From positions 310,001-374,000 of the forward strand of contig CAWDBD010000028.1 of NCBI GenBank assembly GCA_963800395.1: 64,000 nt of DNA, given 5' to 3'. Below the pieces are notes generated by a model, which saw nothing but the letters and a program-made list of their open reading frames with translations, had not been told where the DNA came from and searched no databases. Positions 9,966 to 17,721 of this stretch are shown piece after piece. Position 1 is the first letter of the stretch; the number at the start of each line of letters is the position of its first letter. The position numbers and the translations under genes were made by a program. Source of the stretch: DASSBG01 sp963800395. GTDB taxonomy: Bacteria; Pseudomonadota; Gammaproteobacteria; Xanthomonadales; Rhodanobacteraceae.

Positions 9966-10130
9966 TTACTTGCGCGCCTTGCCGGCGAACATACCTGCAG
10001 GCTTCTCGGTCTTGCCAGGGCTCTTCTTCATGTCACCTGACGCTTCCTTGGGCTTGTTGTGGTTCACCTTGCCGCTGGCCTGCTTGCCCTTGGCTTCGTT
10101 CTTGTTACCTTCAACGCGATGCTTTTCCAT
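9966..10130 (-). CDS. small basic CsbD-like stress protein
   Basis: A 54-residue, Lys/Gly-rich, probably disordered cytoplasmic protein. It begins MEKHRVEGNKNEAKGKQ, matching the R-x-E-G-N...K-G-K pattern that opens CsbD-family proteins, which are general-stress proteins of unknown mechanism. AGAGG lies 8 bp before the ATG. The C-terminal half (KKSPGKTEKP) departs from the family. A similarly basic 47-residue protein is encoded at 58062-58205. It sits next to a large inverted-repeat element. Confidence 0.7.
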   Translation of the reverse strand: MEKHRVEGNKNEAKGKQASGKVNHNKPKEASGDMKKSPGKTEKPAGMFAGKARK

Positions 10131-10193
10131 TGCCGTGCCTCTGTAGTGGTTTGGAGGCCCGATCATCCTCCCCATCGCATTAACCGGAGCTAA

Positions 10194-10479
10194 GGACCCT
10201 CTGATTAACCCTGAGCAGGTGTCACCCATGGTGTCTGTTCGCAAGTCAAGGCGCACTGGCGCAGGCAGGCTGGTGGCCTGTCAAGTCAGTGCAACGCAGG
10301 ATCGTGGACAGACACCATGGGCCCAACTTGTTGATTCTGAACGCCTGGGTGACGTCCAGAAAGCCCGCATCCCGCGCCGCGCGGCTTGTCCAGGCAGCCC
10401 AGCCTGCACGGCGCCGCGCGACACGAACTGCGGACTTTCTGGACGTCATGCCACCTGCTCAGGGTTAATCAGAGGGTCC
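10194..10479. repeat. 286-bp element with perfect 28-bp terminal inverted repeats
   Basis: The ends are exact complements over 28 bp (10194-10221, starting GGACCCTCTGATTAACCC, and 10452-10479). Inside are two further perfect 14-bp inverted repeats: 10225-10238 with 10308-10321 (CCCATGGTGTCTGT) and 10350-10363 with 10435-10448 (TGACGTCCAGAAAG). The element can therefore fold into two side-by-side hairpins within an outer stem. It encodes no plausible protein and looks like a non-autonomous transposable element. Flanks CTAA and CTGA could be remnants of a target duplication. Confidence 0.85.
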
Positions 10480-10483
10480 CTGA

Positions 10484-10600
10484 GGACCCTCTGATTAACC
10501 CTGAGCAGGTGTCACCCATGGTGTCTGTCGCAAGTCAAGGCGCACTGGCGCAGGCAGGCTGGTGGCCTGCTCCGTCAGTGCAACGCAGAACTGCGGACAA
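10484..10600. repeat. truncated second copy of the 10194 element
   Basis: Starts 5 bp after the first copy ends and repeats its left TIR exactly (10484-10511) plus about 90 bp of interior with few changes, then diverges. No right TIR is present. The right TIR of copy 1 and left TIR of this copy face each other across CTGA, making a 28-bp perfect stem with a 4-base loop (10452-10511). Confidence 0.8.
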
Positions 10601-10698
10601 GAAGAAGGGGTCCGGCGATTGATTTTGAGGATCAGGCTTGCACCCGCAAAGCCGGCGTCCCAAGCCGTGCAATCTGTGATCCGGCCACTGCAATCGCG

Positions 10699-11565
10699 CT
10701 ACCAGCCCGCTTCTTCCTGCTCCTTGGCCTCGCGCCCTTGCTGGCGGATCAGGGCTTCCTCACGCGCATCGTTGATTGAATCGCGAACGCTGTCCAGATC
10801 AATGGTGGAGTGGTCATGTTCGAACCTGCCGGTCAGTTCCGTGTCCGGCTGCAAGTTGCCTGAGGCGAACAGCTCCCAGATTTCTTCGCCGTACCAGGTA
10901 TCGAGCAGATCCGGCGCCCAGCGACCCAGACTGGCAGTCAGGTTGTTGACGTCGCGCAGCAGCATCGTGCGCGCCGCATTGTTGCCACTGGCACTGACCA
11001 CCTGCGGCAAATCGATCACGACCGGGCCATCGGCTGCGACCAGCACATTGAACTCGGACAGGTCGCCGTGGATCAGGCCGCAGCACAGCATGCGCACCAC
11101 CTGGCGCATCAGTACCCGGTGGTACTCGCGAGCCTGCTGCGCCGTCAGCTCGACTTCGCACAGGCGCGGCGCGGACAAACCTTCGCCGTCAGTGACCAGC
11201 TCCATGACCAGCACGCCGTTGAAGTAGCCATGCGGCTCGGGGACGCGCACATCGGCCGCACGCAACTGATAGAGCGCATCAACCTCGGTGTTCTTCCACT
11301 CGTCTTCCTGCTGCTTGCGGCCATACTTGCTGGCCCGGCCAACCGCCCTCGCCTCGCGGCTGCCGCGCGTTTTCCGTCCTTCCTGATACTGCACACGCTG
11401 CTTGAAGCTGCGCTGTGCCATGTCCTTGTAGACCTTGGCACAGCGTACTTCGTCGCCAGTGCGTACCAGATAGACCGCAGCCTCCTTGCCGCTCTTGAGC
11501 GGACGCAGCACGGCATCTATGAGGCCGTCGTCCATCAGTGATTGCAGGGCTTGGGGTGTTTTCAT
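10699..11565 (-). CDS. RIO1-family atypical serine protein kinase
   Basis: A 288-residue soluble protein of the bacterial RIO-like kinase family. Visible motifs are a P-loop equivalent (LKSGKEAAVYLV, near 24-36), the ATP-binding Lys in RCAKVYK (about 44), the catalytic loop LIHGDLSEFN (Asp about 176), and the metal-binding VVIDLPQ (Asp about 192). The N-terminal winged-helix part is short, and the C-terminus is a charged Glu/Arg/Gln helix. Bacterial members autophosphorylate, and their substrates are mostly unknown. The ATG at 11565 was chosen because the family begins here; the open frame extends upstream without family similarity. It is divergent from the uspA-like gene. Confidence 0.88.
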   Translation of the reverse strand: MKTPQALQSLMDDGLIDAVLRPLKSGKEAAVYLVRTGDEVRCAKVYKDMAQRSFKQRVQYQEGRKTRGSREARAVGRASKYGRKQQEDEWKNTEVDALYQLRAADVRVPEPHGYFNGVLVMELVTDGEGLSAPRLCEVELTAQQAREYHRVLMRQVVRMLCCGLIHGDLSEFNVLVAADGPVVIDLPQVVSASGNNAARTMLLRDVNNLTASLGRWAPDLLDTWYGEEIWELFASGNLQPDTELTGRFEHDHSTIDLDSVRDSINDAREEALIRQQGREAKEQEEAGW

Positions 11566-11903
11566 GGTATCTGTGGAGCGTTTGCGAGCGCAGACCGCGC
11601 GTGAGCGGCTCATTATCGCAGCAAACGCCCACCCGGTCAGGCGTGCCGTCGGCCGGCACCTGCAAACATTTGGGCCACGTTCACGCCCGCGGCACCGAGG
11701 GACCCAGCCTTGCAACCGCGATGAATCCGTGACTGACTGGCGCCGAATGACACTCCACATGTGCAATGTGACCCAGACAAACCGGGACATCGACCTCGAG
11801 GTCGATACTCGCCCTGATCCTTGCACTATCTGCCCTGGCCTGACACGATTTCCAGCACGAACTGACAAGATTCGGCAGTTGAATCCAGAAAAGGAGAAAC
11901 GGA
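11566..11903. promoter_or_regulatory. divergent intergenic region with an 18-bp perfect palindrome
   Basis: Separates the RIO kinase (leftward) from the universal stress gene (rightward). It contains ATCGACCTCGAGGTCGAT at 11789-11806, a perfect palindrome whose right end lies 97 bp before the uspA-like ATG. This is a plausible operator, but I do not recognise the regulator. No small gene was found in the rest. Confidence 0.4.
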
Positions 11904-12323
11904 ATGTTTCGCAAGATTCTCGTGCCCGTGGACCTGGCACACACCGAACAGATTTCAAAAGCCCTGAATGTCGCAATCGACCTTGCGAAGAACTACGGGG
12001 CCACTCTCTGCTATGTCACGGTAACCACCACGACGCCCTCCGTCGCGGCGCACACACCGGAAGAGTTGACCAGAAAACTCGACAATTTCGCCCAGGAACA
12101 GGGCGAAGCGCACGGCATCGAGACCGATAGCAAGGTGCTCCTGACTTCAGATACCTCTGTGGAACTGGACGACCGTTTGCTTGAAGCCATAAAGGACACC
12201 GGAGCAGACCTCGTCGTGATGGCCTCCCATCCGCCAGGCATCGCGGACAAGCTGCACATTCTCCGCTCCAATGGTGCCAACATCGTCAAGCATGCCAAGG
12301 TTTCGGTTTTCTTGGTCCGGTAG
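11904..12323 (+). CDS. universal stress protein (UspA family)
   Basis: A 139-residue single Usp domain beginning MFRKILVPVDL, the family's first beta strand. AAAAGGAGAAA is a strong ribosome binding site. The central part is acidic and helical, and the C-terminal strand reads ANIVKHAKVSVFLVR. The nucleotide loop is atypical: the usual G-x2-G-x9-G(S/T) is reduced to SHPPGIADK...SNGAN, so ATP binding is doubtful. Usp proteins help cells survive starvation and other stress. The palindrome upstream may control it. Confidence 0.88.
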   Translation: MFRKILVPVDLAHTEQISKALNVAIDLAKNYGATLCYVTVTTTTPSVAAHTPEELTRKLDNFAQEQGEAHGIETDSKVLLTSDTSVELDDRLLEAIKDTGADLVVMASHPPGIADKLHILRSNGANIVKHAKVSVFLVR

Positions 12324-12390
12324 CCACACTCACGTCGAATGCGTTCGCCTGATCAGGCACTCATGGGCACGCGGAATGTTCCGGCTTGCA

Positions 12391-12414
12391 GCCTTGATCC
12401 TTCCAGATCAAGGC
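12391..12414. repeat. isolated perfect hairpin
   Basis: GCCTTGATC and GATCAAGGC (9-bp arms, 6-base loop) lie between the convergent uspA-like gene and the 12577 gene. There is no U-tract on either side, so it is not a canonical terminator, though it could stall or stabilise either transcript's end. Confidence 0.4.
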
Positions 12415-12576
12415 AAAGAGAATCGCAGCCATGGGTACCGAACGGCATACCAGACCGAAAACCCCGAATGGCCCCATTTCAGCTCTGATCGATAGCTGCC
12501 AGAACCGCGACCGCGAGCGGACACAGGCTGCCTTGGCGCACCCTTCTCACAGACCCTGTTGCGGATATCCGCAACG

Positions 12577-13335
12577 TCAGAGCTTCACGTGGAATCGCTT
12601 GTTCCTGACGCTGAAGGAAAGCCTCACGTCTCTTGTGTCCACCTTGTCCGAGCCGGACGCACCCATGTAGAGCCATTGACCCGCCGCCGCTTCGACCGCG
12701 TCCGCGACCTTGGACGGACAACTGGAGTTGGCCACGTCCACTGCATCCACCCGACCCGATTGCGCGATGCTCACCCATACGTTTACGGTGCAAGACTTGT
12801 TCACCTTGGTGGCAGCCGGCGGCACCGGGGTGTAGATCCATGGCATGAAAGTCGTTGCCGGTCGTTGTCGATACACCGGCAACGCAAGCTGCCTGTCTCC
12901 CGACACGTACAACACCTTTCCCGAGGTGGAATCGATCTGCATGGCAACCGGCCACCCCTTGCCATGCCCGGGCGGCAGCGGAAAGTTGACTGAGTCAATT
13001 TGCCTGGCCACGCATGCCGTGAATTCATTCTCAGGCAGCAGGGTCGGGCTTCTCATCACACCATCAAGGCGCATCAGGCCCGCCAGCGTGAACGTCTGCA
13101 CCCGTGCATCTGAATGCTGCTGAGCGCACACCCTGGTCAGGTGCTGGATGGCTGCAGCATTGATGGACTGCCGCAACTGGCTTGAATATTTCTTCTGGGA
13201 ATTGGTCGTACTGCGGTTGTCGATCTGGGTAACCAGCTCGTAGAAGCTACCCGCCGATGGACTCGCAGCCTCGGCGTTCGATTGCATCCCGGTCACGCCC
13301 ACGATGACTATCGCAAAGAATGTCTGCCATTTCAT
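12577..13335 (-). CDS. exported protein with TonB_C-like region
   Basis: A 252-residue protein with a signal peptide (MKWQTFFAIVIVGVTG...AEAA). The C-terminal third (CTVNVWVSIAQSGRVDAVDV...AAAGQWLYM...RLSFSVRNKRF) resembles the TonB C-terminal/AgmX fold, in which a strand, a variable loop and a tryptophan-bearing helix alternate. An earlier block (FTACVARQIDSVNFPLPPG) may be a degenerate relative. There is no transmembrane anchor or Pro-rich spacer, so it is not a classical TonB. GAGGGG 6 bp upstream supports the ATG at 13335. Function unknown. Confidence 0.6.
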   Translation of the reverse strand: MKWQTFFAIVIVGVTGMQSNAEAASPSAGSFYELVTQIDNRSTTNSQKKYSSQLRQSINAAAIQHLTRVCAQQHSDARVQTFTLAGLMRLDGVMRSPTLLPENEFTACVARQIDSVNFPLPPGHGKGWPVAMQIDSTSGKVLYVSGDRQLALPVYRQRPATTFMPWIYTPVPPAATKVNKSCTVNVWVSIAQSGRVDAVDVANSSCPSKVADAVEAAAGQWLYMGASGSDKVDTRDVRLSFSVRNKRFHVKL

Positions 13336-13677
13336 GTCTGCCCCTCGATTCATCGGTTTTCAAGCTCTGTCTATCGTCGCATTCGACTTCCACCTCGCCC
13401 GGCCCGCATCAAGACCGAGCGGGCTGGTCGCAAAAAGGCATGCAAGAATCGATCCAATGCACGAGAAGACCGGTCAAAACCATCAGGAAACGCGGTCTTT
13501 TCCTTTCTGCCCGCGATCCCTTCACCCACTTTTCCCGGTCCTGTCGGCTCATGCCAAAGGCAAGCCGAGCAGCGGCCAGGTTACGCCAAATGCGGCCAAA
13601 CGGGCACGCCGGAAATGGCTTTCCTCCGACGCTGCAGCAGGCACCCGTAGCAGCTCCCTCAGGCAAAACCTGCCCGT
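13336..13677. other. intergenic, nothing recognised
   Basis: About 340 bp between two minus-strand genes. Short frames exist on the plus strand but lack ribosome binding sites and recognisable content. Confidence 0.5.
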
Positions 13678-14391
13678 TCATTTATGCATTGCGCCCACCA
13701 GCGCCGCGGTGTTCTCGAGCCTGATGCCGGGCTGTTGTTTCAGATGGCGGCGCAGCCAGTAGGTATGCTCCACCCCGACCAGGACCACGATGCGTTGGCC
13801 GGGGTTCTCCCTGGCAGTATCCACGATGACCTTCTGAAAATGCCTGTTCCAGCCTTCCCAGCCCGCGTTTTCGCCCGCACCAATCATGGCTTCCTGCAGC
13901 CGGTGCTTGGCGGCGAACACGGCGTCAGTAATGCCATCGTTCACCCGTTCCGGACTGGACCAGTAGGTCCGCAGGGCATCCAGCCCGCTTTCAGCGTATG
14001 CATCAAACGCCTTGGCCTGTTGCGGATGTCCAGCCCGGAACGCTCGTGCCGAGGCCGCATATGGCTTCACTATCGCACTGAACTCCGGCTCAGCCGGCTC
14101 CAGCGTGCACGTCCGGTAATGATGCTGGCCGATCAACGGATAGATGACCCGCGGGTACTCCACCTTGACCTTTTCCGGCGCGCGCTCCTGCAGATCCTGC
14201 GCCTGTACCTCGAGGCACAGGATGTCCGGATGGATTTGTTCAATGATCTGCTTGAGCCGAGCAAAACCGTATGCCGGCACCGACTCGTGAAAGCCATGCA
14301 AGGTGGCAAGAACAACAACATTGGCCGGCGTTGCCATGGCCGCGAATGACACCAGCACCCCAGCAATCCCGCAAATCAGACTTTTCAGCAC
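13678..14391 (-). CDS. TIKI/TraB-ChaN-superfamily-like exported protein
   Basis: A protein of about 237 residues with an N-terminal signal sequence (LKSLICGIAGVLVSFAAMATPA). Motifs fit the TIKI/TraB/EreA-like clan of putative metal-dependent hydrolases: LATLHGFH after the first strand, DILCLEVQ with an acidic residue, and a late VLVGVEHTYWLRRHL in which the G-x-x-H occurs. Members act as proteases or haem/peptide-binding proteins; the specific role here is unknown. GTG at 14391 is preferred because GGGGG lies 5 bp upstream; another GTG at 14406 has no ribosome site. Confidence 0.55.
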   Translation of the reverse strand: MLKSLICGIAGVLVSFAAMATPANVVVLATLHGFHESVPAYGFARLKQIIEQIHPDILCLEVQAQDLQERAPEKVKVEYPRVIYPLIGQHHYRTCTLEPAEPEFSAIVKPYAASARAFRAGHPQQAKAFDAYAESGLDALRTYWSSPERVNDGITDAVFAAKHRLQEAMIGAGENAGWEGWNRHFQKVIVDTARENPGQRIVVLVGVEHTYWLRRHLKQQPGIRLENTAALVGAMHK

Positions 14392-14570
14392 CGCAGCCCC
14401 CTGCACAATGGAAGAACTTGAAGCAAACCCGGCGCGACAGGATCCGGCATCGCCAACGGACCGTGGTTCGCTGAATCACATGTCCGACTATACTCCTACT
14501 TCAGGTCCGGTAAGGCTTGCCTTCCTGGTCCTGACCCGACGTCGCTACCGATCAGACAGGATGGCTGGCC

Positions 14571-14999
14571 ATGCCCCCGATTCCACCATTTCACCTTGCC
14601 TTCCCCGTGGTGTCGCTGGACGATGCGCGCGCATTCTATGGTCAGTTGCTGGGCTGTCCCGAAGGTCGCAGCAGCGAAAAATGGGTGGATTTCGACTTCC
14701 ATGGACATCAGATCGTGGCCCATCTGGTCGAGGGTCCGCCGGAGGCCGCCGAGAGGCATGACGTGGATGGGGACTCGGTACCGGTACGACATTTTGGTCT
14801 GGTGCTGGCGATGGATGCCTGGCATGCCCTGGCCGACCGTCTGCGCGAAGCGGGCACGGAGTTCGTGATCGAACCGCATGTCCGCTTCAAGGGCCAGCCG
14901 GGCGAGCAGGCGACAATGTTCCTGCTCGACCCGAGCGGCAATGCACTGGAATTCAAGGCATTCGCTGATCGCTCCATGCTGTTCGCGAAGCAGGCCTGA
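14571..14999 (+). CDS. VOC-family (glyoxalase/dioxygenase-like) protein
   Basis: A 142-residue two-module vicinal-oxygen-chelate protein. It starts PPFHLAFPVVSLDDARAFY, with a potential metal-ligand His at residue 8, a second His in VRHFGLVL (about 75) and a Glu in GNALEFKAF (about 130). Best described as a dioxygenase/glyoxalase-like enzyme; substrate unknown. The ribosome binding site is weak (TGGCTGGCC). A decayed copy of its last 31 codons lies at 17597-17692 on the other side of the nine-heme cytochrome gene. Confidence 0.85.
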   Translation: MPPIPPFHLAFPVVSLDDARAFYGQLLGCPEGRSSEKWVDFDFHGHQIVAHLVEGPPEAAERHDVDGDSVPVRHFGLVLAMDAWHALADRLREAGTEFVIEPHVRFKGQPGEQATMFLLDPSGNALEFKAFADRSMLFAKQA

Positions 15000-15016
15000 C
15001 CGCGGCCAGGCAAGGC

Positions 15017-15238
15017 TTGCCCCGGTTATTGATGCGCTGCGGCCATGCCCCGCTGCGGGCCGCTGCACGGGCAGGTTCCGAGTTGATGATCATCGTCGCG
15101 CTGACCGCGATCGGCCTGTCTTCGGACCTGCGCCGCATGGCCTCCGCCGGTGTTCGCCCTATTCTGCTTGGCCTGGGCGTGTGGACCGCCGTGTCTCTGA
15201 ACAGCCTTGGCGTGCAATCGCTGATCGGGCAGTTCTGA
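15017..15238 (+). pseudogene. C-terminal fragment of a YeiH/UPF0324-family membrane protein
   Basis: The reading frame from about 15077 encodes SELMIIVALTAIGLSSDLRR and then a last hydrophobic helix (PILLGLGVWTAVSLNSLG). This matches the final two helices of YeiH-type putative sulfate/anion exporters, which normally have about 330 residues and ten helices. Everything upstream is missing, since the VOC gene ends 77 bp before. It is thus a remnant and probably not functional. Confidence 0.65.
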
Positions 15239-15421
15239 GCAGGTTGTCAACGCGGCCATCCTGGCAGGCGAAAGTTCGGCGTGCTGCGTCAGACCAAGCC
15301 GCCAGCTCCCGCAATGGGGCACAAATTGAGCTGGTCAGCTCCAGCTCGCAACCACGCAAGAGTCAAGCCTGCGCCGTACTTGGTTCTTTGTGCGACGTGA
15401 CATCGGCGCGATCTCGCGGTG

Positions 15422-17401
15422 CTATTCGAAGCCGTTGGCGAAGATGAAGTCGCTCCGCGAGATCGCTACTGTTACCTGACCGAGGTTTGATTCAGTCTTG
15501 CCATCCCAGGCTGCATAGGTGAACACGGCGGTTCCGCCAAATCCGGGCGGCGGAAAATAGGTTGCCGTGTGACCATCGAATGCAACCGTTCCATCGCCGG
15601 GCTGATGGACGATCCGCAGCGTCAGTGCGTCGCCGTCGGGGTCGGTGCCGCTCAGCAGCAACGATACCGGAGCGGCGTCCTGGCCCTGAGCCTGCCGGTC
15701 GCCTACGTGCGGCGGCAGATTGGAAACCGCCGTTTCGCTGCCAGGGCCGTTGTGGCATTGGTAGCAACCGATCCGCTGTCCACGCCACAACGTTCTGCTG
15801 CCGAAGTCGGTGCTTATGCTGCGATCGGCCTGCATCGCACTGAGCACGCTGCCGCTGAAATCACTGCCATGACATGCCGTGCAGCCCGTATTGCCGTGCG
15901 ATTCGACGTAATCGCCGTGCTCCCTCGCCCAGGTTTGACCGAGCGGATGCAGGCCGTGTGGGCCGCCGAGGCCGTTGGCGGGTGCGGTGCGATGGCAGGT
16001 GCTGCATTCGGCCAGGGTACCTTCGTGTCCCTGCAATGCGATGTTCTGGATATTGTCGTTGGCGTGGATCGACGGTGCCACGGCGTGGGTCGGGCCGTGA
16101 CAAGCCTCGCATGCGACTCCGCCGTGACCATAGGAAAACCGGTACAGATCGAACCCCGGTGCCGGCGCATCGATGTTGGTGGCAAAAGTGAGATCAGCCG
16201 GCGTGCGCAATTCCCCGGACGTATCGAATGCGTTGGTGAAACGGATCTGGCCGCTGTTGAGCGTTGCCGTGCCGGTATGGCAGTTGTCACAGCTCGGTTC
16301 CTCCAGCCAGCCAACACGGCCGTGTGCACCGACGCGCGCCATGTCGCCATGACAGCTTTGGCACTGCATCGCCAGGGTGCCGTCCGCAGCCACGCCATGC
16401 CCCATGGCGCCACGCAGACACTGTGTGGTCGACCCGGGATGGCATCGATAGCAGGACGAGCGGTTTTCCGAAGCGCCCAACGGCAACGACGTCAGCGGAT
16501 CGGTGACGCCGGCGTGCCCGGCATGGATCGCCTCGGTAAGTGGCGTGATGCCTGCAATCCCCGTGCCCGGCAAGGCGTTGGATACGTGGCAGGCCGCGCA
16601 CAGCACCGGCCGGCCGTCGGTCGCGACCGACGGGTACAATCCGTCGGGATTCAGCGACAAGGTAGCCAGAGCCGATGCATAAGTCGGGTTGGTCGACTGC
16701 CGGTCATCGTGAATGCGCAGTACGTTCAGTCGATAGTCGCGTTGCGGATCCGAATCGGCTACCCACCCCGCTGCAGGTCTTGCAGCAGCATCGCTGTTCG
16801 ATGCGTGGCAGGCGCTACAGTCCATTTCGTCGGAAACCGGCAACACGATGTCGGTGCTTGCCAGCGCGTTGCCGAGCGCGTCGGTTGCTACCAATCGCAT
16901 CAGCGGATACGCGTTCTTGCGGCCGGCGTCGTCGTATGGCGTGAGCGGGATGCCCTCGGCGGTGAACCAGTTGGGCGCGGTGTCGAAGCGCATTGGCTGG
17001 GCGCTGTTCGCCGCGCCGGGCATCGAAAACCCCGCCAGGCCCTCGTCGAGCATCGGTGTGACACCGAACATCTGTGGGCAGTTCTGCCAGAAGTTTGTGC
17101 GACCAATGGAACTGGTGGTGATCGAACCGGTTGGATCCGCAGCGGCCCGATAACTGACGCTCATCCCCGGACCGCCGGCGACCAGCTTGCCGTTCGGGCC
17201 GATGACCTGCGCGTGAATATTGTTGTACGGAGGCAGGATCGCGAAGACGCTGAAATCGGCATCCATGCAGTGCATACCCAGGTCGTTCCAGCCAATCACG
17301 GTCCAATTCGGGGCGGCGGCATGCGGCGATGCCCCCAAAGCCAGAATCGCCGAAAGCGCCATTGCGGCGTGGCGCAAGACTGGAACGATTGGCATTTGCA
17401 T
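15422..17401 (-). CDS. nine-heme exported cytochrome c with C-terminal Ig-like domain and GFE tag
   Basis: A 659-residue multiheme cytochrome. A signal peptide (residues 1-29) is followed by a domain opening GWNDLGMHCMDADFSVF, a signature of extracytoplasmic multihemes. There are nine CXXCH sites: CSACH, CAACH, CYRCH, CQSCH, CDNCH, CEACH, CSTCH, CTACH and CYQCH. The last about 95 residues form an Ig/cadherin-like fold (GTDPDGDALTLRIV...GFGGTAVFTYAAWDG) ending SDFIFANGFE. This C-terminal tag recurs on other exported proteins in the window. A role in extracellular or periplasmic electron transfer is inferred from the hemes. It has its own promoter and lies 25 kb from the MtrAB-type cluster, with which it could work. 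It is flanked by gene fragments. Confidence 0.9.
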   Translation of the reverse strand: MQMPIVPVLRHAAMALSAILALGASPHAAAPNWTVIGWNDLGMHCMDADFSVFAILPPYNNIHAQVIGPNGKLVAGGPGMSVSYRAAADPTGSITTSSIGRTNFWQNCPQMFGVTPMLDEGLAGFSMPGAANSAQPMRFDTAPNWFTAEGIPLTPYDDAGRKNAYPLMRLVATDALGNALASTDIVLPVSDEMDCSACHASNSDAAARPAAGWVADSDPQRDYRLNVLRIHDDRQSTNPTYASALATLSLNPDGLYPSVATDGRPVLCAACHVSNALPGTGIAGITPLTEAIHAGHAGVTDPLTSLPLGASENRSSCYRCHPGSTTQCLRGAMGHGVAADGTLAMQCQSCHGDMARVGAHGRVGWLEEPSCDNCHTGTATLNSGQIRFTNAFDTSGELRTPADLTFATNIDAPAPGFDLYRFSYGHGGVACEACHGPTHAVAPSIHANDNIQNIALQGHEGTLAECSTCHRTAPANGLGGPHGLHPLGQTWAREHGDYVESHGNTGCTACHGSDFSGSVLSAMQADRSISTDFGSRTLWRGQRIGCYQCHNGPGSETAVSNLPPHVGDRQAQGQDAAPVSLLLSGTDPDGDALTLRIVHQPGDGTVAFDGHTATYFPPPGFGGTAVFTYAAWDGKTESNLGQVTVAISRSDFIFANGFE

Positions 17402-17414
17402 TAGCGTCGCCTAA

Positions 17415-17456
17415 TTTAGTTTTCACTAATGTAGGCTAGCCACCAATCGCTGTCAA
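17415..17456 (-). promoter_or_regulatory. promoter of the nine-heme cytochrome gene with possible operator
   Basis: On the minus strand, TTGACA (17456-17451) and TACATT (17433-17428) are separated by 17 bp, a near-ideal sigma-70 promoter starting transcription about 20 bp before the ATG. Just downstream, TTAGT-GAAA-ACTAA (17429-17416) is an inverted repeat overlapping the -10/start region, as expected for a repressor site. Confidence 0.65.
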
Positions 17457-17596
17457 TCCTTTGATCAAGTGCGCGAAAGGCCAAAAAGCTGACTTTCGCC
17501 TTCAGGCCAAGCTCGGCTGGATAGAGAGCGGCAAAGAATGCAAGTCAGTCGGGGCTGCGCAATTGACCCGCCTGTCCGAGACAGGGCTACTCGGTC

Positions 17597-17692
17597 GAGC
17601 AGGCCCCCGCGTTCCTGCCCGACCCGAGCGCCAATGCACACGAACTCAAGGATATCGGCGTTCGTTCACGGCTGTGCTCCCGGCAACTCTGA
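17597..17692 (+). pseudogene. decayed C-terminal copy of the VOC gene
   Basis: The 31 codons and stop at 17597-17692 read EQAPAFLPDPSANAHELKD... and align end-to-end without gaps to the last 31 codons of the intact VOC gene at 14571-14999 (16 of 31 residues identical, same stop position). Only a few residues before it align, so it is an orphan tail left by an old duplication or rearrangement. It has no start and lies in the 320 bp upstream of the cytochrome promoter. Confidence 0.6.
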
Positions 17693-17721
17693 TCACGGCA
17701 AGGCGTCGGCTGGCGCGGTCA

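Noticed and set aside
11571..11976. N-terminal extension of the RIO kinase to 425 residues
   Set aside because: The extra 137 residues are Arg/Ser-rich without family similarity and overlap the uspA-like start region; ATG at 11565 fits the family.
12391..12414. Perfect hairpin as a terminator for the uspA-like gene
   Set aside because: No U-tract follows on either strand, so it is listed only as a hairpin.
15569..17404. 611-codon plus-strand frame opposite the nine-heme cytochrome
   Set aside because: Low-complexity shadow; the minus strand carries a signal peptide, nine CXXCH and a good promoter.
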